Assembly: GCA_963691655.1 (NCBI GenBank)
Contig: OY829328.1
Coordinates: 11,238,704-11,302,703, forward strand
Length of the DNA stretch: 64,000 bases
Reading direction: 5' to 3'
Origin: Toxonevra muliebris
Taxonomy: Eukaryota > Arthropoda > Insecta > Diptera > Pallopteridae
In this document: in pieces, positions 13,015-24,649 of the stretch
How the letters are laid out: each line of letters begins with the position of its first letter
Position numbering within the stretch: the first letter of the stretch is position 1
Notes under the pieces: model-generated
What the model was told of the DNA's origin: nothing
The model's input: the letters and a program-made list of their open reading frames with translations, nothing else
Databases searched by the model: none
Program-made: the position numbers and the translations under genes

Positions 13015-14889
13015 TAAGTCTCCAGTATTTTAACTTGTCTTTATTTTATTTTACTTTACGTCAGATTCACCAACAGCGCGTTGAGTGTCGCCAACGCTCA
13101 AAAATTAAATATACCGATGATTAGTTTGTAACTCTCATTCCTGATGAACTGTTTTTAGTCCTCGACTTTGAATAGTTATTGTCCTTATTCCTATTTAAGC
13201 AATGCAAGTTTACAAAGGATTCTTGCAGATCTAAGTAAGGGTGTTCCTAATAGTAATGACAATAATTGATTTTCTAGCTTAAGTGCTACTCGTTCTTTGC
13301 GGATTCTCATATTATATTGTGCAGTACTAGCTATGAATCCGTTTCATTCGTTTATACATCGCGTTCAACACGAGTGGATGTGAAGACAAATAATTAAATT
13401 ACTTCCGCTTTTACTACTGTAAAAATTAACCTATATATAACAAACAAGAGAAAATACAAAACAAAAATTATGAAAAAAAATTGACAATTTTACGATACAA
13501 AAGAGATTAAAAATAACAATAAAGCGCTTTGAGATATTTTTGATATAAAGTTTGGTGTAATTGACTTCAAAAAGCTACAATAAGTAACAAGGAAAACATA
13601 AAACTGATTCCCTAGAGAGGGAGCTGGAGAATTAATGTGAAGGAGAGAGGTAGAAGTAAACATTTTCATTTGCAATGCCATAAATTTTGTATCAGAGGTA
13701 ATTTGTTAATAGCGAAAAAACTCGTAAAAAGGTTAATTTAAAAATCTGCCAAATTGTTGTTGTTGTTGGTAAAAAGAATTTATTTTTCAATTTTTCCGTT
13801 TTGCTTTCAAAACAAAAATGAAATCCTTGTTAGGTAGGTATATGTCCACACATTCATACAAATATCCGTTCTGCTTTTACTGCGCAAAGTGCAATCGTCT
13901 CTTTCAGGCACATAAATCAGGCATTTTCTTGTAATAATCTTGCCACAATTTCCTCCGCGTCGTGTGCAGAAGACATTTTTTTTTCCAAATTGTTTTCTTT
14001 CTTCTTATAAATATTTGCTGTTGTGTTGTTCATTGTTCTTATTGTTATTGTAGTTGTTGGATGAATGGTTGGTTGGTTGGTGGTGACGGTTGTGCAGTTG
14101 TATTGCCAGGATACATGGAAGTGTATTATTTTATTAGACTTCATAAATCAACACAATGATTTCGGTTAAAGGATTTTATTATGAAGCATTGTAGCAAAAC
14201 ATACAACAAACAATAACAACAGAAATAAAAAAAAAAAACAATAAAAAACTAGAATCTTCATGTTAAAGTGCCCAAGAAGAAACCATTTCAAATATAGAGC
14301 TTATAAACTGGCCTCAACCAAGCGTAAACTCTTTGAAAAGTGAAAAAAAAACACACACATATATAACTAAAATATAAGTATGTATGGTATAGGCTTAGAA
14401 AACATGTTATAGAAGTTAAGGTCAAAAATAATATTTTTTGCTTATTTTTATTATGAAGATTGGGTTGGGTACGGAATTTCTAAAAACGGTATACCGAAAA
14501 ATAAAAAAAAATAAATTCTCAAACCTGAAATCAAAATTTCCAGAATCAAAATCCTCAAAATCTCCAAATCCAAAATTTTGGAGAATATGGTTAGAGTAAA
14601 TTTAAAGTCGCCGTGATTTCGAGTCCGAGAATTTTTTTAGAACTCAGATTTTGTGTTTGCGATGTTATTTATTAGGGTTTCGTCGCTTTTCCATGAAAAT
14701 GGTGTTATGATTTCATTGTTTTCGTGTGGCTCATTGCTGCACCTACCGCGACAAAGTAAGACTATAAGTAAAAAAACAGAACACTAATGGGCTTCAATGG
14801 CTCTCGTGTAATAAGCTGGATGGATACCATAACAGTGAGTTTTCGAGTGTATACTGAATATTGTGTAAATTTGTAATTTTTTTATTTCC
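13015..14889. other. Intergenic/intronic DNA, no supported gene
   Basis: AT-rich sequence with short GTT/CAAC repeats around 14030-14100, a poly-A tract at 14226 and CAAAATCTCCAAATCC-type low complexity around 14510-14580. No coding or RNA gene can be supported. A short ORF at 13977-13918 (minus) has codon-like composition but no splice context. Confidence 0.5.
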
Positions 14890-15008
14890 CAATAGCCTCT
14901 CATCATTAGAGGTCATCGTCCACGTCTCAGCGGGAAAGATGAGGGACTTATTAAGCTTTATCTTCGTCCGTCTAAAGGGTTTTTCTTTTCCATTGCCTAG
15001 TGAGCTCA
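14890..15008 (-). pseudogene. LINE reverse-transcriptase C-terminal fragment
   Basis: The minus strand encodes FRRTKIKLNKSLIFPAETWT followed by MTSNDERLLGN. This resembles the thumb-region motif K-x-LYK-(T/S)LI-P-x-LYGSETWT-x-T-x-x-DE shared by several non-LTR retrotransposon clades. Only about 35 codons survive, with no flanking domains. Confidence 0.5.
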
Positions 15009-15529
15009 TAGTAGCACCTACAGACTAGAATTATTCGTTTGATCTCAAGGCAAACATTGTTGTTGTTATTATTATTGGATCCAAGATATAACGAAATTGA
15101 AGACGACTTTTTATCTATACTTAGTATCTAAATATAAATCTAAATTTATCATATCTTTGACAGTTAGCTTTGAAAAGGTTTATAATATTTTCAGTTTTTT
15201 TTTATTTGATTTGATTCGTGTGAGAAAAATCTCTACAACAATAAGACTTATGGGTCCAAGTTTACACGCTCACCGAGAATGTGTTTTGGTTTATGAGATT
15301 GCACAAGGCAGTTTAGCCCACAGTGAATAGTTAGAAAAATAACCGCGCATATCCTGATTACGAATATATAGTCTTTCTGGTAAAAGTATTGAGGCTCATT
15401 GATATGCGACAAGTGTGAAGCTAGATAAGCTTCTTAGCGTGTTCATTACCACCCAAAATATTGCCTCCATATATGTATGTGCTTTTCATGGATTGGTCAT
15501 TTCCTTTTGCTGCTTTTTGCTGCTTTGTC

Positions 15530-15640
15530 TGCCTTCAAGCCTCATCTCTGGAGTCCCGGGTTCAATTCTCGGCCGCCTATGGTATATTATCTTTCTTCCC
15601 TTCTTTTTCTCATAATCAACACAATGGTTTGTTGTGTTGA
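15530..15640 (+). repeat. 5'-truncated tRNA-derived SINE
   Basis: CTCTGGAGTCCCGGGTTCAA and the following TTCTCGG look like the T-arm (B box) of a tRNA. They are followed by a TATCTTTCTTCCCTTCTTTT tract. The same order (CTCTGGAGACCCGAGTTCGA, then CTATCTTTCTTTCTC) occurs at 18340-18445 on the minus strand, so these are two copies of one SINE family. The A-box half is missing here. Confidence 0.5.
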
Positions 15641-16920
15641 TTGGCTTAGAAAAAAAATTATACCGTCTGTGGACAAAAATGAATCTTACCACTTGGCTGA
15701 ATCGTACTTACAAAGAATATTTGCTTTATGATAAACCGATTTTTTGTTGTTTTGTATTTAAGGATATTTTTATGCTATGAGTTATTGCTTGCTTGTGGTC
15801 ATTTCTGAATAAAAATATATCAGAGCTCACTCAACCAAATAGTGGATGATCTATGAAAATCATCTCAGGGGGGAAGGGTTAATATGAACAATTTTAGAAA
15901 TAAGTACATTCCTTCAGCACTAAACCTTATGGATAAAATACAAGTGCATACCAAGAAGTTCTTTCTCAAATTTTAAAGGGATCCCTCTTAAAAATTAAGC
16001 AAGAATGATGTTATCTTTCTTGCTAGCATTAAAGTGCTACTCCTAATCCTGGAAAAACGAAATTTCTGTTAGACAAAAGAATTCCAAAAGGACTCATAGA
16101 CATTTCCCCGCCACTGCACAAAAGACACATGCACCGAGAAACGAAAAAGGAAAATGAAATTGCTGAATACAAAAGAAGAAATACAAAAAAAAAAACGTTG
16201 GAAACGTAGTACATATAAATTTAATTTATGTTGAATCTTTTATTTTGTGGTTGTTAAAAGAATATCAAAGGATATTTACTCAACTAGGCAATTGTTAAAC
16301 TTTTGTTTTTTTTTTGGCTTTTAAACGCAGTTATTCATTTTTATTCGGATTACTTTTTATTTGCATCATATATAAAATTTATGTAGAAGAAATAGAAAAT
16401 ATTTTTCCTCTTTGTTGCCTTCTGTGACTTTGTATTCGGGTCATGCTTGGTTTACTTAGTTTGCTACATTTTCTGGGGTTTATACATATAAAGATTCATG
16501 AATGTAGATATGCTCACATACGCTACGAGTATCCCTTTCCTGTTTGACATTAAATTCAAATTGAAACTGTTGCGTTTTTATTTATGAATTAGATTTGTTT
16601 GTATATTTTAAGTTATGCATATTTACAAAGGATATAATTTTATTTCTATGGTTTTATCTGACACATATAAATTTTGACTTTTTTTTAATAATAAAAAAAA
16701 GTACTAAATGAGTGTTGGTAAATTTGTACATAAAAAGACTTTGTCGTTTGATATTTCATAAGCGATAATAATAAGTTTTGTCTTCTACAGGTAAGAGAAA
16801 CATGAATACAAAAAAATAATAATAATAATAAAATAACACAGTATAACATAAAACTGCTGGGCAACAGGATAAAACTTGTGGATGTATTTAAACTACTAAC
16901 CAACCCTAGAAACTCATTAT
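15641..16920. other. No supported gene
   Basis: AT-rich DNA with poly-T and poly-A runs. ORFs here are short, low in complexity and without splice or domain support. Confidence 0.5.
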
Positions 16921-16992
16921 GGATATTCACGGGTTGATGCAACATGCCCTTGCCACGTTGCGCAAAGTGCGGATAGCGGAAGTTTGACACCT
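16912..16992 (-). other. Candidate coding-like block (weak)
   Basis: After an AG at about 16993, the minus strand reads VSNFRYPHFAQRGKGMLHQP then VNIHNEFLG. This is more GC-rich and codon-like than its surroundings. Part of the same DNA (GCATCAAC-CGTGAATA-CCATA) recurs in inverted orientation at 17831-17855, next to a MITE, so it could be a repeat rather than an exon. No family recognised. Confidence 0.2.
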
Positions 16993-17118
16993 TTCTACCT
17001 TTCGTAAGAAGAATCCAAAATATTTTCATTATTTTTCAATGAGATCGTAATATTTTGACAGTTAAACTATTTCGCATCTCCAATATCTGCATTGAACGCT
17101 AACACCTTAGTGCTTTAA

Positions 17119-17817
17119 GGGGGTATTCTACCCGAGATGGTCCGAAAAATCGATTTTCTTTTATTCAATATTTTTGATGTAAACAACGAATTTTATGAGA
17201 AAGATAAGGGGGCAATGTATGGTCCTGGAATCGCTGATTAACCGTAAGTTACATAATTTGTAAATACGATTTTTGTAAATCTTTAAACTCGTTTTTCTCG
17301 AAACCATTTTTTTCGGGACGGTGGACACTATTCACAAAAAACCACTTGTCCAATTGACTTGAAATTTTACAAGGCTACTAAGCAAATGTATAGGTATGGG
17401 CTTATCTAGGATTATGGCGAAAGCATTTGTTTAACTAATGTTTTTAATGCAAAATATAAACAAAAGCAGGGCAAAAAATCGTCATTTTTTCAAATGAAGA
17501 AAATTTTTTTTTTCTTATTCCCTAGATGAGACGATAGCAGGAAGTCTCAAGATTACATAATGGGTTACATTTTGTGTTTCAGAATATTTAAACCGGAGAT
17601 ATCATGTCCACCATGGAGCAACTATTTTCGGGAGGCTCAATTTCGAGGCGTCGAATGAACCATTATTAACAAAGATATTTTTAACATTACAAACGAAAAT
17701 TATTGTTCAAAACCTGTAGAAAAACTTGCAAACCTCGAATAAAAATATTGAAAAGCTTTTCATTTACAACTATTTGAAAACATCGATATTTCGCACCATC
17801 TCGGGTAGAATACCCCC
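17119..17817. mobile_element. 699 bp TTAA-flanked MITE (piggyBac-type target site)
   Basis: Terminal inverted repeats of 35 bp with two mismatches begin GGGGGTATTCTACCCGAGAT at both ends, each bordered by TTAA (17115-17118 and 17818-17821). TTAA duplication is the hallmark of piggyBac-type transposition. The interior has no transposase ORF, so this is non-autonomous. The terminal 18 bp contain a small palindrome, GGGTA-TTC-TACCC. Confidence 0.8.
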
Positions 17818-18372
17818 TTAAGTCGCACTTTCGCATCAACGCGTGAATACCCATATTATAGTGAAACGTGCTTTGAAACGAAACTAAAAACTGAATTAAA
17901 AATAAACTTAAGAATGCGCAATGAACTAGGCTTATTCGGTACAGCCTTGTAATTGTTTTTTGTTTTTGCAATTCGTGCTATTTTAAAGCACGATCGGTCG
18001 AGTCTTTTTTATCAAGCATGTTTTGGGATTTTTGAAGCTTTTTCCTTGAAGTTTAATAATTAACTATTGAAATACATTGTTTGTCAGGCAGACTTTAAAT
18101 ATTCGCTGTCATTCATATATTCACCCGGTAAAATTAAAAAAATTAAAATTTATTCCAACAACATTAGTAGATGTAGAAAGATCTTTTTCCACGTGAAAAA
18201 GCTTTTTCTCCGAAAACGCAGGAACTTTATATGTGTAATTTATGCATTGACAAATTATTATTTGAAGGAAGAACGACTCGAAAGTCAGGCATTGCGACCT
18301 ATAAGATATATTGTAACAAAGATCCAAGTTATGACGGAAAAAAAGGAAGAGAGAAAGAAAGATAGATAAGGA

Positions 18373-18445
18373 ACATACCCAAGCCGAGAATCGAACTCGG
18401 GTCTCCAGAGATAACCATTGCCACTAGACCACAGTGGCGATGGTT
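18373..18445 (-). repeat. tRNA-like SINE head
   Basis: Read on the minus strand, this segment has an A box TGGTCTAGTGG (18431-18421) and a B box GAGTTCGATTC (18398-18388) with tRNA-like spacing. It is followed by a pyrimidine-rich TATCTTTCTTTCTC tail. The acceptor arms do not pair and there is no clean anticodon stem, so this is a tRNA-derived SINE and not a functional tRNA gene. Confidence 0.55.
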
Positions 18446-18604
18446 GGACCTACAGATTAACGCCGATTTCGAACGGCTGTGTCGCAATTTTTTATCAGAT
18501 CGGTGGTTTTGCCATTATCAACTAAGGTGTGTACTTATACACTTTTTCATTCACTTTCTCATTCACTTCATATCCATAGTGAATATAAGAAGTTTATGAG
18601 AATT

Positions 18605-18690
18605 AACCACCAGACCAAGACGGGAATCAAACTCGCAAACTTCTGGGTGAAAGTCTAGTGCACTATCTACTAGACTATCGAAGTCGTCTA
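18605..18690 (-). repeat. tRNA-Glu-derived SINE head, second copy
   Basis: The minus strand shows a degenerate A box (TAGTCTAGTAGATAG, 18677-18663), the sequence CTTTCACCCAGAAG typical of the tRNA-Glu(UUC) anticodon arm (18653-18640), and a B box GAGTTTGATTCCC (18634-18622). This places the SINE family's origin in tRNA-Glu. It lies about 160 bp from the other head, in the same orientation. Confidence 0.55.
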
Positions 18691-18896
18691 TGAATTGGGA
18701 AAAGATAAGACTCAATAAAACACAAAATACATGTATGCTGTCCTTTTAACCCGGCAGAGGTGTGGTGGTATATGACATATATTTTCTGATGTAATCCTTT
18801 TTTAATTTCATTATATTTTGTATTTTGTTTCTTTTACCCTTTGCACTCAAAATAATTTTATGTTATTTTATTGAAAAATTAATAAACAATTAAAGC

Positions 18897-18898
<2 letters not shown>

Positions 18899-18933
<35 letters not shown>
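18899..18933. repeat. (AT)n microsatellite
   Basis: About 17 uninterrupted AT dinucleotides. Confidence 0.95.
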
Positions 18934-18939
<6 letters not shown>

Positions 18940-19129
18940 AAAAACAAATTTCTACATTTCTTTTGTATTATGCATTGGCGGTCATGAAAACCATATCCCT
19001 TGCGACTCTGCTGCTATTTAGGTAAAATTCCCTAACTTTGGTCAAATTTTCCTTCCTTTGTTTTTTGACGCGACTTTTTTTTTTTTTTTTGCGAAAAAAA
19101 GAATTTTTGAAGGAGTGCCAAAAACAGTT

Positions 19130-19550
19130 GAAATTTTTGTCAAAGAATCTGATAAGATCGAATACCTGCAAAAATCTGATGCTTACATTCGTCTGCTGAT
19201 AGACCGATCTAGAAAAAGGCTTGAAAGGACAAAAGCATCAAGAAGACTATGGAAGACAAATACTAGAGTAAATATCATAACCCGAATAAGCTTAAGGATC
19301 GATTGAAAGTATAGTCACAAAAAAGACTGCTGAAGAGCTATTACAACGTAATATGTATAATATAGGTGCCGAGACCTTACGCAGAAGGCAACGAGTGTTC
19401 GGTCTTTATAGGAGACGATCAACCAAAAAACTTTTATTGAGGAAATGGATTGAAACAAATCTCCTAGCATGTATTAAAAACTATAGCGTAATGGGACTGT
19501 GAAAGACTGGAGAAAAGTTATATGATCGGAAAATTCAAACTCATAGATGA
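19130..19550 (+). pseudogene. Tc1-like transposase relic
   Basis: With frameshifts, the plus strand reads an HTH-like stretch, then AETLRRRQRVFGLYRRRSTK, then GTVKDWRKVI. These match the Tc1-family motifs T-(I/V)-RRRL-x-x-x-GLYGRRP-x-K and WTVEDW-x-KVIWSDESKF. The catalytic region beyond the first Asp is lost, and no terminal repeats were identified. Confidence 0.6.
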
Positions 19551-19609
19551 GTACTCAAAAGCTAGAGTTTTATATTTTCGTATTTAAATAAATGGAATTA
19601 TTAAAAGTT

Positions 19610-20101
19610 AACAGACCTGAGTATTTATGAGAGAAATAGCTTGAGAGACCTAAGTTTTTATTGAGTATCCATTTAAGAGAAACGCTTTAATTTGAATTCT
19701 GTTATATTTAAAAAAAGTTTTTTTTTTTTTGAAGTCAAAGCAATGCAATCTTTTTTTGAAATCATGGGAGTGCAATTCTTATGACTTCAAAATCATGACT
19801 GCTTTGAAGTCGCTTAAAGTCACTTGGAGTCACTTGGAGTCAATTGGGATTTGAAGTTGTTAACACATTTAATCAAAACTAATTTTCTAAGCAATGCCTC
19901 AATAACTTATTGGACTAGTGCAAGATCATTTTCAGCAGATCGTGAATACCCCTAGTGAAATATTGTATTCCCTTGACGACTTTAAAAAAGGCTTTTTTAA
20001 ATTTTTAACTGCATTTTTTATTCTGGAGGTAAATACATTTTTTAATAACTGCAATCAAAAGAAATTCAATTAGAAATTGATTGCATTCTTTTACAGCTCT
20101 G
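19610..20101. mobile_element. Eroded GGAGTC foldback element, copy 1
   Basis: A left arm at about 19728-19858 (GAAGTC and GGAGTC repeats) and a right arm at about 19963-20035 in the opposite sense (CCTTGACGACTTTAAA, then AACTGCATTTTTTATTCTGG) surround a short spacer. The element ends TTTTACAGCTCTG at 20101. It matches the larger copy at 51889-53208, including the internal GAGAGACCT and GAGTATTTATGAGAG words. The terminal CAGCTCTG resembles a hAT-type end. Confidence 0.65.
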
Positions 20102-22015
20102 GCCACGACCAACAATCACAAATGTAGAAAGCGAAAAAGCTGCTACACGTACAGAAATCAGATAATATCTTTAGGTCTTAAAGTGCTCTTGAATTTGTTT
20201 TCACTCTCTAAGTATTATAATTATCTTTCCCTAAGCTGTGCATAAATTTTATACAATATCTTTCTTAATAGTAAAAGTTTTAAAAATTTATATTAAAACT
20301 CATACATATTTCTATTTCAACTGCTTACTGCATATAATATTCCGCATGAGGTAATTACAACTTAACATAATTGCATATTCATAAACTTTATAAATTCAAG
20401 TTTTATAAAAATATATTTCACTTGATATACTACCAAAAATAAATTTTATAAAGTTTTCTTTATATGCCACCACCATTCATGTTTTTGCAATGAAAATGAA
20501 ATATTCATCATTACTTATTCATAAACATGTCTACATTTGTATAATAATGATTACACCTTAAACTTTCATTAGATCCAACCAACCAACAGCGTACTGCACT
20601 ACCACCTTCGCCTACCTACCATCTCGGTATACTAGTTACTTAACATGGTATGATAATTTCCTACTTACACCGGGAAATCAACAGGATATCAAGTTACGCA
20701 AAACTTCCGGGGTAAAAGTAAAAGAAGAAACAGAGGAGAAAAAAATGGCGCATATCTGCAAATAATTTTAAATTAATATACGTAAGTAAAGAAAATATTT
20801 TCATGATGAAGTTTTTCCTGTGTATTTTTTAGCATAGAAAAAAAATCTAACAATAAAAAAAATTGAGCAGAACAGAATGAACAAAAAAAAAAAGAAGAAA
20901 AACTAACCAAATCTTGTAGTTGAATTTGGATTTGAATTTATATATATAAATATATGTATAGGTGGATTTTTACCTTCTTCATAAAGAAATATACCCCACC
21001 GTGGTAGCATGTATTCGCTTTTAGGCACCATAAACAGGATAAGAAATGTTTTCAATCTGATATTGTATAATACAAATTATCAATTTTGTTTACTTTTCAT
21101 TTGTAAACTGTGAACTAAAAACAAAAAGAAATCTGAAGAGAATTCCGTCGATTTATGGGGTAATTTTATTAAATGTGAAGTTTATGCATTAAACTTTAGG
21201 CAATTTTTCATGACATTACAGAATTTACTTTATTTCACATAAAGTAAATTTCCAAATAACTAATTAAGTATATAACAAAAATATATTATAGATATAGGAT
21301 ATAAAAAAATTCTTGAAATAAATGATGTGTAATCAGCTTCTGAAAAATGCTGAGCAGAATAAACCGCTTCTAAAAGCATATCTGATTGCCTCATTAGAGT
21401 TGCAAATTCAATGTAACACCTATCAGCTTATTTTTTAAATACAACGTTTACACCCACTTACTCTACCATACATCACAATCATACATTTCTCCCATTGACA
21501 TGTAACGGCATGAATATTCATAGTATGCAAAACTTTAAAAGAATATTTAATTCTGCAAAAAATGCCACTAACTGGTCGGTCGGTTGGTTTGAAGCTTTCC
21601 TTTTGCTATTTAAATAACTTCTTGCATTTGGTTTTAATGGTTACTTATACAATATGCATATAATTTTTGGAAAAACTAACTTTATTTGATTTAATTAAAT
21701 ACACAAAAATGTTATTTAATTTTGGTTTTGTTTTAGGTATGTATTTAGTATAAATTTTAAGGTCTTATTTACATTTGAAATGTTTTATAACTTTTTACTT
21801 AGAATAAAGCAAATGTTAAGAGTGGGTGACTACCTACGAGTACCTAAGTACTTGCTTGCATTTGTTATTGGTTATTGGCTTTAGCATATTGGAATTATAA
21901 TAAAGGTAACATAATTAGTCATAAGACAGACATAACTTTCATGTAAAATCACCTTTTTATGCTTAAGGGAATTTGTTAATTGTAAATTTGATAAGCCCAA
22001 TCTAAAAAAAGGTAA
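20102..22015. other. No supported gene
   Basis: AT-rich intergenic DNA with scattered poly-A and TATA-like runs. No ORF with a recognisable domain and no obvious inverted repeats were seen. Confidence 0.5.
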
Positions 22016-23712
22016 AGGTTAGGTGAGGTTTGGAAGGCGTGTGCAAATATATATATTCACTTGAAAACTTTTCGTCAGCGGTCCAGGAAATGTCTCAATT
22101 GAATCATTCGGTTTTCCGGATGAAGGTAAGGATATCCGATAGTTCCACTTTCGTTATTTCTATTAGATTATTGAAAAATCGCGATCCCAAGCATTGAAGT
22201 CTACTCATCTGCAGCGTTGGACATTGGCATAGAAAGTAAAGAATCGATTCTGTCTCTTCTTCATCATGACAGCTGCTGCACACTCGGCTCGTCGGAATAC
22301 GTCACCGTTGGAGCATTGGTACAACAGCACAATGTCCAGTTATGACTCCTGTCAGCAGACGTACAGATTTGTTGTGCCCTATTCTCTTAAATAGTTTACG
22401 TATCGGAGATTCAATAGAGGTATCCGCCTAGTTTATGCTACTTCGTTCAATATTGCTATGTCCAGGAACCCAGCAGAGAGTGAGCTTGTGGTGCTTAATG
22501 ACAAGCAGAGGAGCACGGCATTTCTTTATAAACTCTGATTTAACTATTTTGGATTATATTGCCTTCATTGCAGATTGACTCCGAATCGCACTGTCTTATA
22601 GAAGTCGAGCTGCTTTCTCAATAGCAAAAGTCTCTGCCTGAAAAATGCTGCAACTGCCAGGAAGACGATACGACCGCCTTAGCTGCAGGTATTCGGATTA
22701 GAGAGCTCCAGTCCAATTCTCCATCTTGGAGCCATCGGTAATGATGGCAATACCAGCAATACCTGTTACCGAACCCAACTCCCAGTCTTTCCTGGTTGGA
22801 TATAGAGTTGAGATTCTAGTAATAAAATCTAAATTTGAAGTCATATAATCCGTGGCCACATCTAAGTCATCCAATTTTGACTTTTCCACTTTATCTCACT
22901 CTAAATTGTAGAGAATTCATAGTTTGCTGATCTCCACACTTTTAGTCTGAGAGCTCTTTTTGCGGCACAGCCTTGAAGAAACACCCGTAGCGGTAAAAGA
23001 TGAAATATCATAATCATATCTTCCTGAGGTGCACTACTTACAGTTTCTGAGATCCCTAGGCTGACAAGTCTCTGTACTTTTCCTATGCGTGCTTGGTTGC
23101 TCTTCTTACCCAACGCCTTCCACCAGACGAGGGACCCAAAGGTGATGATTGGTCGAATGATTGTGCTGTATATCCCATAAATAACGTACGGTGGAAATCC
23201 TTTTCCAAAGGTCCTTTTACAGATGTAGATTCAGTGTCACTCCGTTGAGCTTTTTTGCGATGAACTTCATCAGGTCGAGAGAGGCTGAACTGGAGTGGAG
23301 CAAATTAATTTGCACCACTTCCAGCTTCTTCCCTTTTAGTTTGTGACCCCTCTGGAACACGAACCTTTAGGGTGCCTAACCTGAATCTGATACTGCCCTC
23401 GCAGCTCCTTAGTTTTGGTTTGTCACGTCTGGTCTACTGTAATGAGTGTATCACCACTCATTCCATTTTGCAGGGGGACACGGGGACAACCTGCCCCTTC
23501 GATGTACCAAGTGTCTGGTTTTGACATCCAATAAGTTTCAGTATGGATTCCTGATCTGGAACCGGAGGAGGAATCCACCGAACCGGAATCTGAGAGTGAG
23601 GAACTACTTTCAAACGGACTCCCTGCCAGAGTTCATCAAGGCTGCTGATTGTAGGCGTTAAGAAATCTAGGGATTTCTTGTTGCTACAACCAACAACCTT
23701 AACACCCTTCAA
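22016..23712 (-). pseudogene. Internally deleted LINE (ORF1 end, EN start, RT thumb, RNase H)
   Basis: Reading on the minus strand from 23712, the fragments are as follows. First comes an ORF1 C-terminus (QIPVRWIPPPVPDQESILKL then IGCQNQTL). Next is the endonuclease start KLEVVQINLLHSSSASLDLM. Then there is a jump to the RT thumb (VIYGIYSTIIRPIITFGSLV), LGISETVSSAPQE...LLPLRVFLQGCAA, and an RNase H start (GIAIITDGSKM). The 3' end is near an AACCTCACCTAACCTTT tract at 22016. The RT palm is missing, and stops and frameshifts are many. The domain order is that of a Jockey/I-type LINE with RNase H. Confidence 0.75.
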
Positions 23713-23739
23713 CCAGCCAACCTCGTCAAAACCAGCTCC

Positions 23740-24640
23740 TCACTGTCAGCCCTGGGCATCGCCTGCATCAGTTTAGCTGTCATGTAGACTTATGATGGTT
23801 TAAGCTGATTGTGGTCAATCCGTGACTTGCGGTGTGAATACAAGGTTGTCCCCAATTGGAGCGTACTCTCTCCACTGCTGTGGTGTCTGCTGATTGACTC
23901 TCTGCATGTTTCCCTAAATGAGTCGAGTATCTACACACAGACCTATGCCGATGATGTTGCCTGCTTAATCACGGGCCAATTGGTAGGAAGTCCCAAACTG
24001 CTCTGAATATGATTGACTCTTGGTGTTGCTCAAATGGGCTATGGGTTAACTCTCTTAAAACTGTTATTATCCTTTTCACTAGGAAAAGTATAATCGAAGG
24101 TCTTATTTTACCAGTACTCAGAGGAATCACTATTCAGCTATCCCATGAAGTGAAATATCTAGGAGTCATTCTAGATACCAAACTTTGATGGCGTTCTCAT
24201 GTTGAGCATGCACTGGCAGCTTTTTGTCAATGTAAGACTATTTTTGGCAAAATATAGGGTCTATCACCTTATAAAGTCTTATGGCTTTAAAGATATATGA
24301 TTGGACCCATCATCACCTACGCACCCATAGTCTGGAGGAGCAGATTTAATGTTGACAGCGTTAGGAAAGCTTTTGTCAGACTTTAAAGGATTGTGGCCAT
24401 TTGTTGTACCGGAGCTTTTCCGACAGCACCTGGCCCATACTTGGATGATTCCCTTAACTCACCACCCCTTGATATTTTTGCTAAAAGAGAGGCTTTTAGA
24501 GCCATCTGTAGGCTTAAACGCAATGGGTATTGGTAAGGCACTTGGGATATTGTTGACATTGTTGAAGATACTGATTTGGATCTAACAGTTCTATCAATTT
24601 AATTCGCTTTTCCATGAATTTTTTGATTTTTGTCCAAGAA
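23740..24640 (+). pseudogene. LINE reverse transcriptase relic, opposite orientation to its neighbour
   Basis: The plus strand carries SVLSPLLWCLLIDSLHVSLN, the catalytic TYADDVACLI (F/YADD box), KYLGVILDTKL and a thumb region ending PPLDIFAKREAFRAICRLKR. It has several in-frame stops and frameshifts. The 5' part (ORF1, endonuclease) is absent. The thumb region covers the same domain as the minus-strand LINE next to it but differs in sequence, so two families are juxtaposed head to head. Confidence 0.75.
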
Positions 24641-24649
24641 AGGAGCACT

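Noticed and set aside
13917..14144. Minus-strand ORF ending MSSAHDAEEIVARLLQENA
   Set aside because: The last 19 codons look codon-like, but the upstream part is CAAC/ATAAC repeat, there is no splice site before the TGA and no partner exon.
18373..18445. Functional tRNA gene
   Set aside because: A and B boxes are present, but the acceptor stem does not pair, the anticodon arm is not intact and a SINE-like tail follows.
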